Below are positions 27,704 to 38,372 of a stretch of 64,000 bases of DNA, piece after piece. How positions within the stretch are numbered: position 1 is the first letter of the stretch; every line of letters starts with the position of its first letter. The position numbers were made by a program, and so were the translations under genes. Where the stretch lies: contig NZ_CP011503.1 in NCBI RefSeq assembly GCF_001028665.1, positions 2,914,001 through 2,978,000 on the forward strand, in the 5' to 3' direction. The stretch comes from Burkholderia pyrrocinia (GTDB lineage: Bacteria; Pseudomonadota; Gammaproteobacteria; Burkholderiales; Burkholderiaceae). The notes below the pieces were generated by a model, which was given only the letters and a program-made list of their open reading frames with translations, made no database searches and had not been told where the DNA came from.

Positions 27704-29785
27704 ATGCGCACAGATCAATCACATGTAGCTCGGCGGCGCCGAGCCGGCTGCTCACGGAGACGTCACCAGCGTGGCGGCGCTGCGATCATGGTGACGATCT
27801 TCCTGGCGATCGCGGTCATCGTGCTGGGCGCGACAGATATCGGCCGCTACTATGCCGAACGACGCCATATGCAGGCGGCCGCCGATGCGGCCGCGCTTTC
27901 CGCTGTTACGCAGGTTGCCAGCGACGCCACTTGCACCGCGGCAACGACTGCGGTCAATCAAGTCACAAACGTGCCGGCGAGCCTGCTGTCGGGAAAACCG
28001 TCCGCAACCGTGACGTGCGGCATCTGGGCCGCGCCGCAAAGCAGCGGCGGCAGCGCACAGTTCACCCGCACGTCGGGCGCACCGCTGCCCGCCAATAATC
28101 AATGTGCCGGCTTGTCGGGCGGAGTCGTCAGCAACGGTCAATCGGTCAACGCCGTGTGCGTTACCGTCTCCGAACCCGTGACCGGGCTTTTTATCAATGG
28201 AGTGACGATCAGCGCGTCGGCCATTGCCAAGAGTGCACCTTCCGACAGTTTTACGCTCCTCACGTCGCTTGCCACGTTGCAGGGTGGCCTGGTCAATCAG
28301 TTGCTTACGGCACTCACAAATTCCCCCAATCCGTTGACGCTGTCGGTAGCCGACTATCAGGGGCTGGCGCAGGTCAACCTGAACATGGCTGGCATTCTTG
28401 CCAATTTACCGATCGGTTCCAGCACGTCCGTGCTATCGGGTACCGTGACACTCGGCCAACTGCTCAATGCCGAATTGCAGGCGGCGACGCAACAGAATGT
28501 AGCAGCCGCGAATCTGACCGTTCTGAGCGCAATCGTCGCTACGATCTGCCCCAATTCCCAGAACTGTGGTGGTCCTTCAGTCTCGCTTGGAAATCTCGTT
28601 CAAACCGCTGTCTCAAGTGGAGCCAGCGCGGTTAATGCCAGCGTCAACGCGCTCGGATTGTTGACAACGGCGTTACAAGTCGCGAACGGCACGACCCCGG
28701 TCGGCATTCAGTCCATACAGGTCCAGACACCGACTGCGCTTGCGCCGCTGTTGAATGCGACCGTGAAAGGTTCGGTGTCGCTTGCAGGTAATCAGCCGGC
28801 TACGGCGAGCGGTCCACCCGGCCCGTCGACTTGTGGGACGACGGATTGTACGACCCATGCAACGGCTTCGCAGGGGACAATATTCCTCAATACGACGCTG
28901 TCGCTGCTGACGACGTGCTCCGATGGCTCGCTGACCTACGGTAACAATAGTTGTGCGACAGGTAGCCCGACGTCGGTGGCGACCGTGCAATTGCCGGTCA
29001 CCATCTATGTGGCGCCCGCGACGGCTGGTTTGCAGTCTGTTGTATGTAGTGCGAACCAGAAAATCGCAAAAGTGAACGTTCAGACCGGGGCACTTGCCGC
29101 CTATTTGGGCGGCTCCTCGAGCGCGCCGGCACAGATCAATCTCACTGCTCCTGCCGGTTATGCTCCCGACGGTAGCGGAACGGTTCCGCTGCTGACCGTC
29201 AATTTACAGAATCTGCTTACTCTGTTGGGCAATCAGCCTAGTCTCGGCGGCCAGACAAATTTGACGACGGTGCTCGGTAATCAGCTGGGCAGCGGTGGCT
29301 TGCTATCCACTTTGATTTCGTTGCTTGTTCAGCAGATCACGGTCACAGTCAGCCTGAAATCCGGGCAACTGTCGGTTCCCGTCGCCAATCAAAGCCCGCA
29401 GACGCTTACGTTCAAGTCATCGGATTCACCACCGGATATACAGGGCCCGGTCAAGACGACCCAATTTTTGGCGCCCGCAGTGCAGGGAATCGCAAATAGC
29501 GGCCTGACGCTATCGCTGCAGGTGAGCGGCGGTATAACGGGAGCATTGCTGAACTTGCTGAAGTTATTGGGATTGGATGTGAGTTCGATATTGAGCCAGT
29601 TGCTGTCTACGTTGACCGGACCGCTTTTGACCGCGCTCGGGAACACGCTCGTTCCGCTCCTTCTGCAGCCGGTCGATTCAATTCTGACCTCGGTCACGGG
29701 TGTTCTGGGACTCGGATTGGGTAACGCCTATGTCGCAAACTCGCCGCTCGCGATCAAATGCGGCGATCCTGTGCTTGTTCGTTGA
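27704..29785 (+). CDS. tadG: TadG-like Tad pilus protein
   Basis: A 693-residue inner-membrane anchored protein. The N-terminal basic stretch and helix RGGAAIMVTIFLAIAVIVLG, then YAERRHMQAAADAAALSA, are the TadE/TadG signature. The large periplasmic part is Ser/Thr/Gly/Leu-rich with several CxxC-like and other Cys pairs. Its middle part (about 28200-29700) uses more A/T in third positions than neighbouring genes, which suggests faster evolution or separate origin. RBS is AGGCGAGGCGGCG. Last structural gene of the Tad operon. Confidence 0.85.
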   Translation: MRTDQSHVARRRRAGCSRRRHQRGGAAIMVTIFLAIAVIVLGATDIGRYYAERRHMQAAADAAALSAVTQVASDATCTAATTAVNQVTNVPASLLSGKPSATVTCGIWAAPQSSGGSAQFTRTSGAPLPANNQCAGLSGGVVSNGQSVNAVCVTVSEPVTGLFINGVTISASAIAKSAPSDSFTLLTSLATLQGGLVNQLLTALTNSPNPLTLSVADYQGLAQVNLNMAGILANLPIGSSTSVLSGTVTLGQLLNAELQAATQQNVAAANLTVLSAIVATICPNSQNCGGPSVSLGNLVQTAVSSGASAVNASVNALGLLTTALQVANGTTPVGIQSIQVQTPTALAPLLNATVKGSVSLAGNQPATASGPPGPSTCGTTDCTTHATASQGTIFLNTTLSLLTTCSDGSLTYGNNSCATGSPTSVATVQLPVTIYVAPATAGLQSVVCSANQKIAKVNVQTGALAAYLGGSSSAPAQINLTAPAGYAPDGSGTVPLLTVNLQNLLTLLGNQPSLGGQTNLTTVLGNQLGSGGLLSTLISLLVQQITVTVSLKSGQLSVPVANQSPQTLTFKSSDSPPDIQGPVKTTQFLAPAVQGIANSGLTLSLQVSGGITGALLNLLKLLGLDVSSILSQLLSTLTGPLLTALGNTLVPLLLQPVDSILTSVTGVLGLGLGNAYVANSPLAIKCGDPVLVR

Positions 29786-29821
29786 ATCGACAGCAATACA
29801 ACGCCACTCGTCAATTACTGA

Positions 29822-31228
<1,407 letters not shown>

Positions 31229-31282
31229 TTAATGAGATAAAATCGCGCAGAATTACAACGACACGGGCGGGAATAAAACTTC

Positions 31283-31990
31283 ATGAGCCATATGACGGGG
31301 TTGGGGCGGGCGTGCGTGTTGCTCGCCGTGGTGGGAGGCATGCAGGGCGCTTACGCGCAAGGGCTGGCAGGCAGCGATTCGCCGGCGGTGCAGCAGGCAT
31401 CGGCGCCGGTGGCCGCGATTCCGGTGATCGATTCGCAGGTCCAGACGTCGGTGCAGCCGCAGGCGGGCGAGTCGACCGGGCCGAGCACGGTCGATGACCT
31501 GCAGCGCCAGATCCAGGCGCACTCGCTGACGGAAATGCGCACGAGCTACAACGGCAGCTACGGTGCGAGCCTGCTATTCAACGTGAAGGACGGGGCATAC
31601 TTCGTCGCGCTGTTCCAGCAGAAGGCGTTCTGGCGCGTGATCAAGACTTACGACGAAACGCGCGCGGAAGCGATCTATCGCGATTTCTCGCGCCAGGCGG
31701 AGCGGCTGGCCGTCAACGAACTGCGGGCGGCGAAGCTGGAATCGCAGAAGACGCAAATGGACAAGCAGATCGAAGTCACGCAGGACCGGGCGCGGCGCTT
31801 GCAGGCCGATATCTCGATCGCACGCCAGCAGCAGGCAGCGGTCGCGGATCGCCAGAAGAGCGTACGCAGCGAGACGGCCGCGTTGCAGGCGCAACAGGCC
31901 GAGCTCCAGTCGCAACTGCGCGCGTTGCAGCAGCAGGTGCGTTCGCTGCAGCGCGAGGCCAACGCGGGCCTGCCGACGGCGGCACGCTGA
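31283..31990 (+). CDS. DUF2968 exported coiled-coil protein
   Basis: A 235-residue protein with a signal peptide (VVGGMQGAYAQG). The domain core is STVDDLQRQIQAHSLTEMRTSYNG then YGASLLFN and YFVALFQQKAFWRVIKTY. The C-terminal half is a long coiled coil rich in Gln, Arg and Glu (LQAQQAELQSQLRALQQQV). A possible promoter GATAAAAT lies between the activator gene and its start. Function unknown; next to the Tad locus in this window. Followed by a terminator. Confidence 0.85.
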   Translation: MSHMTGLGRACVLLAVVGGMQGAYAQGLAGSDSPAVQQASAPVAAIPVIDSQVQTSVQPQAGESTGPSTVDDLQRQIQAHSLTEMRTSYNGSYGASLLFNVKDGAYFVALFQQKAFWRVIKTYDETRAEAIYRDFSRQAERLAVNELRAAKLESQKTQMDKQIEVTQDRARRLQADISIARQQQAAVADRQKSVRSETAALQAQQAELQSQLRALQQQVRSLQREANAGLPTAAR

Positions 31991-32036
31991 GCTGAGAGTA
32001 GCGGTGCGGCGACATGCCGCGCCGGCCGCACAAGGA

Positions 32037-32066
32037 AAAAGGGCAAGCCAGTTGGCTTGCCCTTTT
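32037..32066. terminator. Bidirectional terminator
   Basis: A fourteen-base stem AAAAGGGCAAGCCA / TGGCTTGCCCTTTT, loop GT, serving the convergent DUF2968 and hfq2 genes. Confidence 0.92.
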
Positions 32067-32069
32067 GTT

Positions 32070-32651
32070 TTACTGGCCGTCCGGCACGATTCGCCGGCGG
32101 CGCGTAACGATCACTGGCCCGTTGCCGCCACGTGCATCCGACGGCGACGTGTTGCCGGATGCATCGCCGGTGTCGCGCGGCGCGCCGTAGCTTTCGCGCG
32201 GTTCACGGGGTTCGCGCGGTGCGCCGTACCCTTCGCGCGGTTCACGCGAGCCGTAACCCTCGCGCGGCTCGCGGGAGCCATAGCCTTCACGCGGTTCGCG
32301 GGAACCGTAGCCGCCGCCGTCGCCACGCGATTCGCGCGGGCCGCCGTGCGAGCCGTACGGGCTGTGACCGCCGCCTTCACGGCCGCCGGGGCGCCCGCCG
32401 GTGCGCGGCCCGCGGGGGCCGCCGCCGCCCGGGCGCGCGCCGCCCGTGTCGAGCTGGATCGTGGAAATCGCGCGCTTGTAGATGCCTTGCAGACCCACGG
32501 GGGTGCGCAGCATCACCAGATACTGGTCGAACGACTCGATACACCCCGTCAGACGAATGCCGTTGACGAGATAAATTTCAACGCGCTTACGTTCCTTGCG
32601 CGCCGAATTGATGAAGTCGTTTTGCGGATGGGATTCTGCGGGATTGGCCAT
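32070..32651 (-). CDS. hfq2: RNA chaperone Hfq2 with long Arg/Gly-rich tail
   Basis: Second Hfq of Burkholderia type, 193 residues, twice the usual size. Start ATG at 32649-32651 ([10 protein letters not shown]). The Sm core spans residues 12-67: [21 protein letters not shown] and [19 protein letters not shown], shown in parts. The Sm2 motif reads YKRAIST, so the His of the usual YKHAIST is Arg. Residues 68-193 are low complexity: Gly/Pro/Arg, three exact GYGSREPRE units, more PRE repeats, then a basic end VTRRRRIVP. The tail may bind RNA or phase-separate (inference). Confidence 0.93.
   Translation of the reverse strand: MANPAESHPQNDFINSARKERKRVEIYLVNGIRLTGCIESFDQYLVMLRTPVGLQGIYKRAISTIQLDTGGARPGGGGPRGPRTGGRPGGREGGGHSPYGSHGGPRESRGDGGGYGSREPREGYGSREPREGYGSREPREGYGAPREPREPRESYGAPRDTGDASGNTSPSDARGGNGPVIVTRRRRIVPDGQ
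32232..32312 (-). repeat. Three 27-bp units coding GYGSREPRE in hfq2
   Basis: Three tandem copies of nine codons with silent differences, followed by a diverged fourth ([10 protein letters not shown]). Confidence 0.9.
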
Positions 32652-32839
32652 TGAGGTGCGGCAGGAGCCTGCGTCAGAGAATATGTTGTGCGTGTGTGTG
32701 ACGGGTTCGTCCACAAGGCGTTTGGCGGAATTCTACCCTGTTCGATGGGGAAGCGCGCAGTCGTGATTGTGTCGAACCGTAACCCACTATAGACGTTCCA
32801 GCGCATTTTCGCGATTCGGCCTAACGGCCAGGGCTGTTT

Positions 32840-32894
32840 CGTTACGTCGCGTTACGACTCTCGCAGCGCCGTATCACCTTGGTGCGCGCGCTGC
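32840..32894 (+). promoter_or_regulatory. CGTTACG pair and weak -24/-12-like sequence
   Basis: CGTTACG at 32840-32846 and 32850-32856, ten bases apart. They are followed at 32879-32894 by TTGGTGCG...CTGC, with GG and GC ten bases apart as in sigma-54 promoters but with several mismatches to the consensus. It precedes the small exported protein at 32947. The same heptamer clusters near the exact sigma-54 promoter at 17.5 kb. Confidence 0.3.
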
Positions 32895-32946
32895 GCCTAC
32901 ATTACTCGCGCGAGCCGGATGGGCCGGCATATCAGGGATCCAGAAC

Positions 32947-33231
32947 ATGAACAAGAGGCGATGGGCAGGGTGGGTCGGCGGCGTGGCGTTGCTGGCTTCC
33001 GGCAGTGCAATGGCGGGGCATGTCGACCTGTCGGTCGGCATCGGCGTACCGGTCGCACCGGTCTATGTCGAGCCGGCGCCGGTCTATGTGGCGCCGCAGC
33101 CGGCCGTGGTCGCCTATCCGGGCTACGGATACGGCTACTACGGCGATGACGACGACGATCGTTACCGGAAGTGGCGCAAGCACTATTACAAGCATTGGCA
33201 CAAGCACCACGGCGACGACGATGACGATTGA
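32947..33231 (+). CDS. Small exported PXPV-repeat, His/Asp-rich protein
   Basis: A 94-residue protein with a signal peptide (LLASGSAMAG). The mature part has PVAPVYVEPAPVYVAPQP (PXPV-like repeats), a Gly/Tyr segment YPGYGYGYYG, then a highly charged tail with DDDDD, WRKHYYKHWHKHH and a final DDDDD. The clustered His and Asp could bind metal ions (inference). ATG at 32947 is chosen because it starts the signal peptide; an open frame reaches 180 bp further upstream without protein-like sequence. Confidence 0.75.
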   Translation: MNKRRWAGWVGGVALLASGSAMAGHVDLSVGIGVPVAPVYVEPAPVYVAPQPAVVAYPGYGYGYYGDDDDDRYRKWRKHYYKHWHKHHGDDDDD

Positions 33232-33258
33232 TCCCGAGGCCGGCCCCGCCGGCGCGAG

Positions 33259-34176
33259 TCAGAACGCGTAGTCGGGGTTTTTCGGGTCGAATGCGGTGTC
33301 GTCGAGCGTCGCCGGCGCGATTTTCTCGATGACGATCCGCTCGAAGATCCTGCCGTCGTTGTCGTAGGACTCGACGGTCCGGAAATAGGGGGCGTGCAGG
33401 TCGAGCCCGAGGACTTCCTTCTTCGCGTAGAACTGCGGCCGGCCGGTCGGCGTTTCGTAGGTGAGCGCGACGACGCGCACGCCGCCGATCGTTTTTGCCT
33501 CCACCCGGGTCGGTCGTTGCACGCCGGCTTCCACGTATTTCTTCCCTTCGGTCAGGTACAGGCTCGTGATGAACTCGGTGCCGAGATCCTTCACCTGGTG
33601 ATTCGACTGGGCGCGTGCGAGCGCGCCGTCGAGCGCCGTCCACAACGGAATCTTGCCGAGCAGGCCGCCGAGATGGCCATACATCTCGTCCTTGCGCTGC
33701 GTCGTGTCGTAGATCGTCTCCTGTCCGGCATGCGCGCCGCCCGGCAGCCATTTCGCATACACCCGCAGCGGCTCGCGCGTGGTTTTCACGAGCATGCGGT
33801 CGGGGGTGTCGGACCATTTCCCGCTGATGCGCTCCTGACGCACCATCGTGAACTGGTACGCCGGATAGCCGTTAGGACCATTACGGATATAGAGCGGCAC
33901 GGCGAGCGGATCGAGCGCCTTGAAGAGCGTCGTGAGCGTCGCGTCATCCAGCTGCGCGAGCGTCCCGCGGTGTGCAGCCGTCCGCAGCCAGTGCGCCTGT
34001 TGCGCGACCGGCTCGCGCGTGACTTTCGCCAGGTCCGCCGGCAGCGCGACCTCCTGTGCCGCGCTTGCGGCCTCGGCCGTTTCCTGCGCATGCAGGCCCG
34101 GCTGCGCGAGCGACAACATGCATGCGACTGCCGCGGCGGCCGCATGCCGCGCGCTGCGCTTCTTTCCTTCGTTCAT
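33259..34176 (-). CDS. DUF1571 exported protein
   Basis: About 305 residues with a signal peptide (LSLAQPGLHAQ) and the DUF1571 core (LQRQ-type sequence replaced here by QFTMVRQERISGKW, then YDTTQRKDEMYGHLGG). Two ATGs are possible. The site GGGAG touches the one at 34183-34185 and lies nine bases before the one at 34174-34176, so the second is preferred. It lies 29 bp behind fadD on the same strand, so it may be co-transcribed. Function unknown. Confidence 0.8.
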   Translation of the reverse strand: MNEGKKRSARHAAAAAVACMLSLAQPGLHAQETAEAASAAQEVALPADLAKVTREPVAQQAHWLRTAAHRGTLAQLDDATLTTLFKALDPLAVPLYIRNGPNGYPAYQFTMVRQERISGKWSDTPDRMLVKTTREPLRVYAKWLPGGAHAGQETIYDTTQRKDEMYGHLGGLLGKIPLWTALDGALARAQSNHQVKDLGTEFITSLYLTEGKKYVEAGVQRPTRVEAKTIGGVRVVALTYETPTGRPQFYAKKEVLGLDLHAPYFRTVESYDNDGRIFERIVIEKIAPATLDDTAFDPKNPDYAF

Positions 34177-34205
34177 CGACAGCATCTCCCGGAGCGATGG
34201 AGCGT

Positions 34206-35960
34206 TCAGCCTTGCTTCGCGGCCTTGATCCTGGCGAGTTCCTCGTCGCGCAGCGCGCGGCGCAGGATCTTGCCGACGTTCGTCTGCGGCAGCGCGTCAC
34301 GGAACTCGACGAACTTCGGCATCTTGTAGCCGGTCAGGTTCTTGCGGCAGTGCGCGAGCACGTCGTCGGCCGTGAGCGACGGGTCGCGGCGCACGACGAA
34401 CACCTTGATCCGCTCACCCTGCACCTCGTCCGGAATGCCGATCGCGGCGGCCTCGCTGATGCCCGGATGCATCACGAGCACTTCCTCGATCTCGTTCGGA
34501 TACACGTTGAAGCCGGACACGAGGATCATGTCCTTCTTGCGGTCGATGAGGCGAATGAAGCCGCGTTCGTCCATCACGCCGATGTCGCCGGTGCCGAGCC
34601 AGCCGTCGGCGTCGATCACCTTGGCCGTCTCGTCGGGACGCTGCCAGTAGCCGCGCATCACCTGCGGCCCATGCACGCACAGCTCGCCCGGTTCGCCGAT
34701 GGCGGCCCAGGTGCCGTCCTCGCGGCGAAAGCGCACGACGGTGGACGGGGCGGGCAGGCCGATCGAACCGCTGAACGAGGCCATGTCGTTCAGGTTCACG
34801 GGGTTCATCGTGACGATCGGCGAGCATTCGGTGAGGCCGTAGCCTTCGACCACCGGCCGGCCCGTCACCTGCTGGAAGCGCTCCGCGACCGCGCGCTGCA
34901 TCGCCATCCCGCCCGCCATCGCGAGCTTGAGCTTCGAGAAGTCGCGCTTGCGGAATTCCTCGTTGTCGAGGAACGCGTTGTACAGCGTGTTGATGCCGGT
35001 GATCCCGGTAAACGTTTCGTTGCGGATGATCTTCATCACCATCTTCATGTCGCGCGGGTTCGCGATCAGGATATTGCGCCCGCCGAGTCCCATGAAGATG
35101 AACGCGTTCACCGTCAGCGAATAGATGTGATAAAGCGGCAACGGCGTGAGCACGGTTTCGACATCGCCCGAGACCTGGTCGGCGATCCACGCCTTCGCCT
35201 GCAGCAGGTTCGCGATCAGGTTGCCGTGCGTGAGCATCGCGCCTTTCGCGACGCCGGTCGTGCCGCCCGTGTATTGCAGGAACGCGAGGTCGTCGCGCGT
35301 CGTCTGCACGGGCTGCGGTTTGCCGCGCGTGCCGAGCGCGAGAGCGGAGCGCAGCCGGATCGCCTGCGGCAGGTGGTAGGCCGGCACGAGCTTCTTCACG
35401 TGCTTCAGCACGAAATTGATCAGGCGTCCTTTCGCATTGAAGCCGTCGGCGAGCAGGTCGCCGAGCGCGGTGACCACGATGTTCTTCACCTGCGTTTCCG
35501 GCAGCGCCTCCTGCAGCGTGCTCGCGAAGTTCTCGAACACGACGATCGTCTGCGCGCCGCTGTCCTTCAACTGGTGCGCGAGTTCGCGCGCGGTGTAGAG
35601 CGGGTTGACGTTGACGACGATCGCGCCGGTCTTCAGCGTGCCGAACAGTGCGACCGGATACTGGAACGTGTTCGGCAGCATGATCGCGACGCGGTCGCCG
35701 GGCTTCACGCCGAGGCTTTGCAGATACGACGCGAACGCGTCGACTTTCTGCGCGAGCGTGCGATAGGTCATCGATGCGCCTGCGCTCACGTAGGCGACGC
35801 GCTCGGCGAAGCGTGTCGTGCATTCGTCGAAGAACTGCACGAGCGACGCGTATTGCGCGACGTCGATTTCGTGCGGTACGCCGGGCGGGTATGACGCGTA
35901 CCAGATGCCGTCGGTGTTCGGCGGAACCTGGGCCGCTGCGGTTGCTGCGGAAGATGACAT
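34206..35960 (-). CDS. fadD: Long-chain fatty acid-CoA ligase
   Basis: Acyl-CoA synthetase that activates imported fatty acids for beta-oxidation. It has 584 residues from ATG at 35958-35960 (MSSSAATAA); an upstream in-frame extension was not used. AMP-binding signature YTGGTTGVAKGA, then EGYGLTECSP, GWLGTGDIG, and the FACS motif around DRKKDMILVSGFNVYPNEIE. The C-terminal catalytic Lys is in NVGKILRR. The TetR/PsrA-like regulator is directly upstream on the same strand, which fits control by acyl-CoA. Confidence 0.95.
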   Translation of the reverse strand: MSSSAATAAAQVPPNTDGIWYASYPPGVPHEIDVAQYASLVQFFDECTTRFAERVAYVSAGASMTYRTLAQKVDAFASYLQSLGVKPGDRVAIMLPNTFQYPVALFGTLKTGAIVVNVNPLYTARELAHQLKDSGAQTIVVFENFASTLQEALPETQVKNIVVTALGDLLADGFNAKGRLINFVLKHVKKLVPAYHLPQAIRLRSALALGTRGKPQPVQTTRDDLAFLQYTGGTTGVAKGAMLTHGNLIANLLQAKAWIADQVSGDVETVLTPLPLYHIYSLTVNAFIFMGLGGRNILIANPRDMKMVMKIIRNETFTGITGINTLYNAFLDNEEFRKRDFSKLKLAMAGGMAMQRAVAERFQQVTGRPVVEGYGLTECSPIVTMNPVNLNDMASFSGSIGLPAPSTVVRFRREDGTWAAIGEPGELCVHGPQVMRGYWQRPDETAKVIDADGWLGTGDIGVMDERGFIRLIDRKKDMILVSGFNVYPNEIEEVLVMHPGISEAAAIGIPDEVQGERIKVFVVRRDPSLTADDVLAHCRKNLTGYKMPKFVEFRDALPQTNVGKILRRALRDEELARIKAAKQG

Positions 35961-35989
35961 GACGTGTCTCCGGTCTTTGCTTTCGGCGG

Positions 35990-36013
35990 GGGCAGGCGCT
36001 TCAACGCCTGCCC
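35990..36013 (-). other. Hairpin in the fadD leader
   Basis: Nine-base stem GGGCAGGCG / CGCCTGCCC with a six-base loop, 30 bp before the fadD start, in the 157-bp gap after the regulator gene. No T run; perhaps a partial terminator of the regulator transcript. Confidence 0.4.
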
Positions 36014-36117
36014 GTGCCCCATGCTTCACGGGCGATCAATGCGGGCGCCTCGACGCGCCGCATGACCCCGCGTACAAATCGATTCGTGAACAGGAAGTCG
36101 CGCGTGGCCTCGCGCGT

Positions 36118-36936
36118 TCAGTTCGCGGAATGCAGCGTCGCCGTATCGGCGGTCGCCGCACTGGGCGGCAGCCCGAACGCTTCGCTTGCTCCCGCGTCGT
36201 CGAGCACCGCCGCGAAGATCGACAGTTGCGCGCTGTCGGGCATCGGCGCCTTCAGCGCGGCGACGATCAGCGACGACAGCCGCGCGATCATCTGTACGTC
36301 GTTCATCGTGCGGCCTTGCGAGAACTCGTCGATCAGGCTTTCCGTCTCGGCCCCCGCGAGCGCGCCGGACAGCGCGCCGATCGCGAAGTGCAACCGCCAG
36401 CCGAGCTCCGTGCGCGGCAGGTGCGGCAATGCGCGCTGGAACGCGTCGAAGAAGCGGCCCGCGACGCTCGCGTAGTGCGCGGTCAGGAAGTTGCGCACGA
36501 ACGGCGACGGATCGGTGTACGCGCGGCCGATCAGCCGGAGGAACCCGGGCCCGCCGCGGTCCGGGTTGCGCGATGCCTTCAGCGCGGGAATGAACATCGC
36601 GCCGAGCACGTGCTCGCAGGTGATGTGCGTGCCGAGCTGCGCATCGAAGCGGTCGAGGATGCCGAGGCGCTCCTGGTTGAGCTGATCGAGCCGGCGCGAC
36701 AGCATCGCGTGGATCAGCGCTTCCTTGCTGCCGAAGTGGTAGTTGACCGCCGCGAGGTTGACCGCCGCGCGCGACGTGATCTGCCGCATCGACATCGCCT
36801 CGAAGCCATGCTCGATGAACAGGTCCTCGGCCGCATCGAGGATGCGCGCCTTCGTCCCGCCGGTCTGCCGAGTGCCGGGCGACCGTGCCCCGGACGGCCG
36901 TCCCGCGGATGGCCGCCCCTCCTGACTTACTGCCAT
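36118..36936 (-). CDS. TetR-family regulator, PsrA-like
   Basis: A 272-residue TetR repressor. After a Gly/Arg-rich start of 25 residues, the helix-turn-helix is KARILDAAEDLFIEHGFEAMS to AVNLAAVNYHFGSKEALIHAM (residues about 28-75, shown in parts). The ligand domain with LRLIGRAYTDPSPFVRNFL is typical of regulators of fatty-acid genes such as PsrA. It lies upstream of fadD. A CAAAC-N4-GTTTT site 57 bp upstream of its start matches the published PsrA core G/CAAAC-N2-4-GTTTG/C and suggests autoregulation. Confidence 0.88.
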   Translation of the reverse strand: MAVSQEGRPSAGRPSGARSPGTRQTGGTKARILDAAEDLFIEHGFEAMSMRQITSRAAVNLAAVNYHFGSKEALIHAMLSRRLDQLNQERLGILDRFDAQLGTHITCEHVLGAMFIPALKASRNPDRGGPGFLRLIGRAYTDPSPFVRNFLTAHYASVAGRFFDAFQRALPHLPRTELGWRLHFAIGALSGALAGAETESLIDEFSQGRTMNDVQMIARLSSLIVAALKAPMPDSAQLSIFAAVLDDAGASEAFGLPPSAATADTATLHSAN

Positions 36937-36992
36937 GTTCCGCCTCCCATGCCGGTCGCCCGGCCGCGAACAGGTGATTTGATTATCTGATT

Positions 36993-37006
36993 CAAACAGT
37001 CGTTTT
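36993..37006. promoter_or_regulatory. Candidate PsrA-type operator
   Basis: CAAAC AGTC GTTTT; on the minus strand AAAAC-GACT-GTTTG. It sits in an AT-rich patch upstream of the TetR/PsrA-like gene. The published PsrA core is G/CAAAC, two to four bases, GTTTG/C. Confidence 0.5.
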
Positions 37007-37151
37007 TATTAAGATAAAAAATCGCGGGCCGAGCGGGCAAGCGGGGAATCTGGACAAATTCCTCTAGTTCGATGTGCGAATGCGGAAAGTATCGCGCGCG
37101 GCCCCGGCGGGACGGGGCACGCGCGATGGTGCGATGCGGCAATGCGCAGGT

Positions 37152-38372
37152 TCAGCCGACCGCGCTACGCGTATTGACCGATTGCGTCATGTCGATGCCG
37201 CGCCGCTCGCGGCTGAACAGGATCAGCACGGCGATCACGACGGCGACGATGCCGGCCACGAGCGCGAGCGCCAGGCTGTAATTGTTGCCGTGCGAAACGG
37301 CGAACGAGGCCTGCATCGTCGCGTTGCCGGACGCGAGCAGGTTGCCGAGCTGGTAGACGACGCCGGGGAAGGTCGCGCGGATCTCGTCGGGCGAGATCTC
37401 GTTCAGGTGAACCGGAATCACGCCCCACGCACCCTGTACCGAGATCTGCATCAGGAACGCGCCGGCGGCGAGGGCAAGCGGGCCGCTCGAGAACGCCCAC
37501 AGCGGCAGCACGGGTAGCGCGATCAGCGCGGCGATGAAGATCGTGCGACGCCGGCCGATGCGCTCCGAGAGCGTGCCGAACGTCAGCCCGCCGACGATCG
37601 CGCCGATGTTCAGCACGATCGTGATCCATGACACGGTATGCGGATCGAAGTGATGCTGTTCGCGCAGGAACGTCGGATAAAGATCCTGCGTGCCGTGCGA
37701 GAAGAAGTTGAACGCCGTCATCAGCACGATCGCGTAGATCGTGAGCTTCCAGTTCTGCTTCAGCGTGGCCCCGAGGCTCGGGCGCGGGCGCTTCTCCATC
37801 TGTTTCCACGCCGGCGATTCGGGCACGTGCGTGCGCACGTACAGCACGAGCAGCGCGGGCAGCACGCCGATCATGAACATCCCGCGCCAGCCGATGTACT
37901 GGTAGAAGAGGCCGAACACGACGGACGCGAGCAGATAGCCGCTCGGATAGCCGGCCTGCAGCAACCCCGACACGAAGCCGCGCGCATGGGTCGGCACGGT
38001 TTCCATCGTCAGTGCGGAGCCGACGCCCCATTCGCCGCCCATCGCGATGCCGAACAATGCGCGCAGCACCAGCAGCGCGGTCAGGCTCGGCGCGAAACCC
38101 GACGCGAGCTCGAGCAGCGAATAGCATGCGATGTTGATCATCAGCGTCGGGCGGCGGCCGAAGCGGTCGGCGAGCCGGCCGAAGATCAGAGCGCCGAGCG
38201 GGCGCATCGCGAGCGTCAGCGTGAGCGCGAACGCAACGGCTGGGATCGTCGACGCGAATTCGGCGGCGATGTCCTTCAGCACGAAGACCATCAGGAAAAA
38301 ATCGAACGCATCGAGCGTCCAGCCCAGGTAGGCGGCGATCGTGACGTTGCGTTGTTCGCGGGTCCAGCTCAT
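37152..38372 (-). CDS. MFS transporter (sugar acid/carboxylate type)
   Basis: Major facilitator superfamily carrier, 406 residues from ATG at 38370-38372, preceded by GAGGAGACCTCGGAC. Twelve hydrophobic segments are visible. The signature between helices 2 and 3 is GRLADRFGRRPTLM, and the repeat half has GTLSERIGRRRTIF. Motifs such as GWTLDAFDFFLMVFVL and GGEWGVGSALTMETVP are typical of the NanT/JEN/aromatic-acid branch. Substrate not assignable; no neighbouring catabolic gene gives a hint. Confidence 0.88.
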   Translation of the reverse strand: MSWTREQRNVTIAAYLGWTLDAFDFFLMVFVLKDIAAEFASTIPAVAFALTLTLAMRPLGALIFGRLADRFGRRPTLMINIACYSLLELASGFAPSLTALLVLRALFGIAMGGEWGVGSALTMETVPTHARGFVSGLLQAGYPSGYLLASVVFGLFYQYIGWRGMFMIGVLPALLVLYVRTHVPESPAWKQMEKRPRPSLGATLKQNWKLTIYAIVLMTAFNFFSHGTQDLYPTFLREQHHFDPHTVSWITIVLNIGAIVGGLTFGTLSERIGRRRTIFIAALIALPVLPLWAFSSGPLALAAGAFLMQISVQGAWGVIPVHLNEISPDEIRATFPGVVYQLGNLLASGNATMQASFAVSHGNNYSLALALVAGIVAVVIAVLILFSRERRGIDMTQSVNTRSAVG

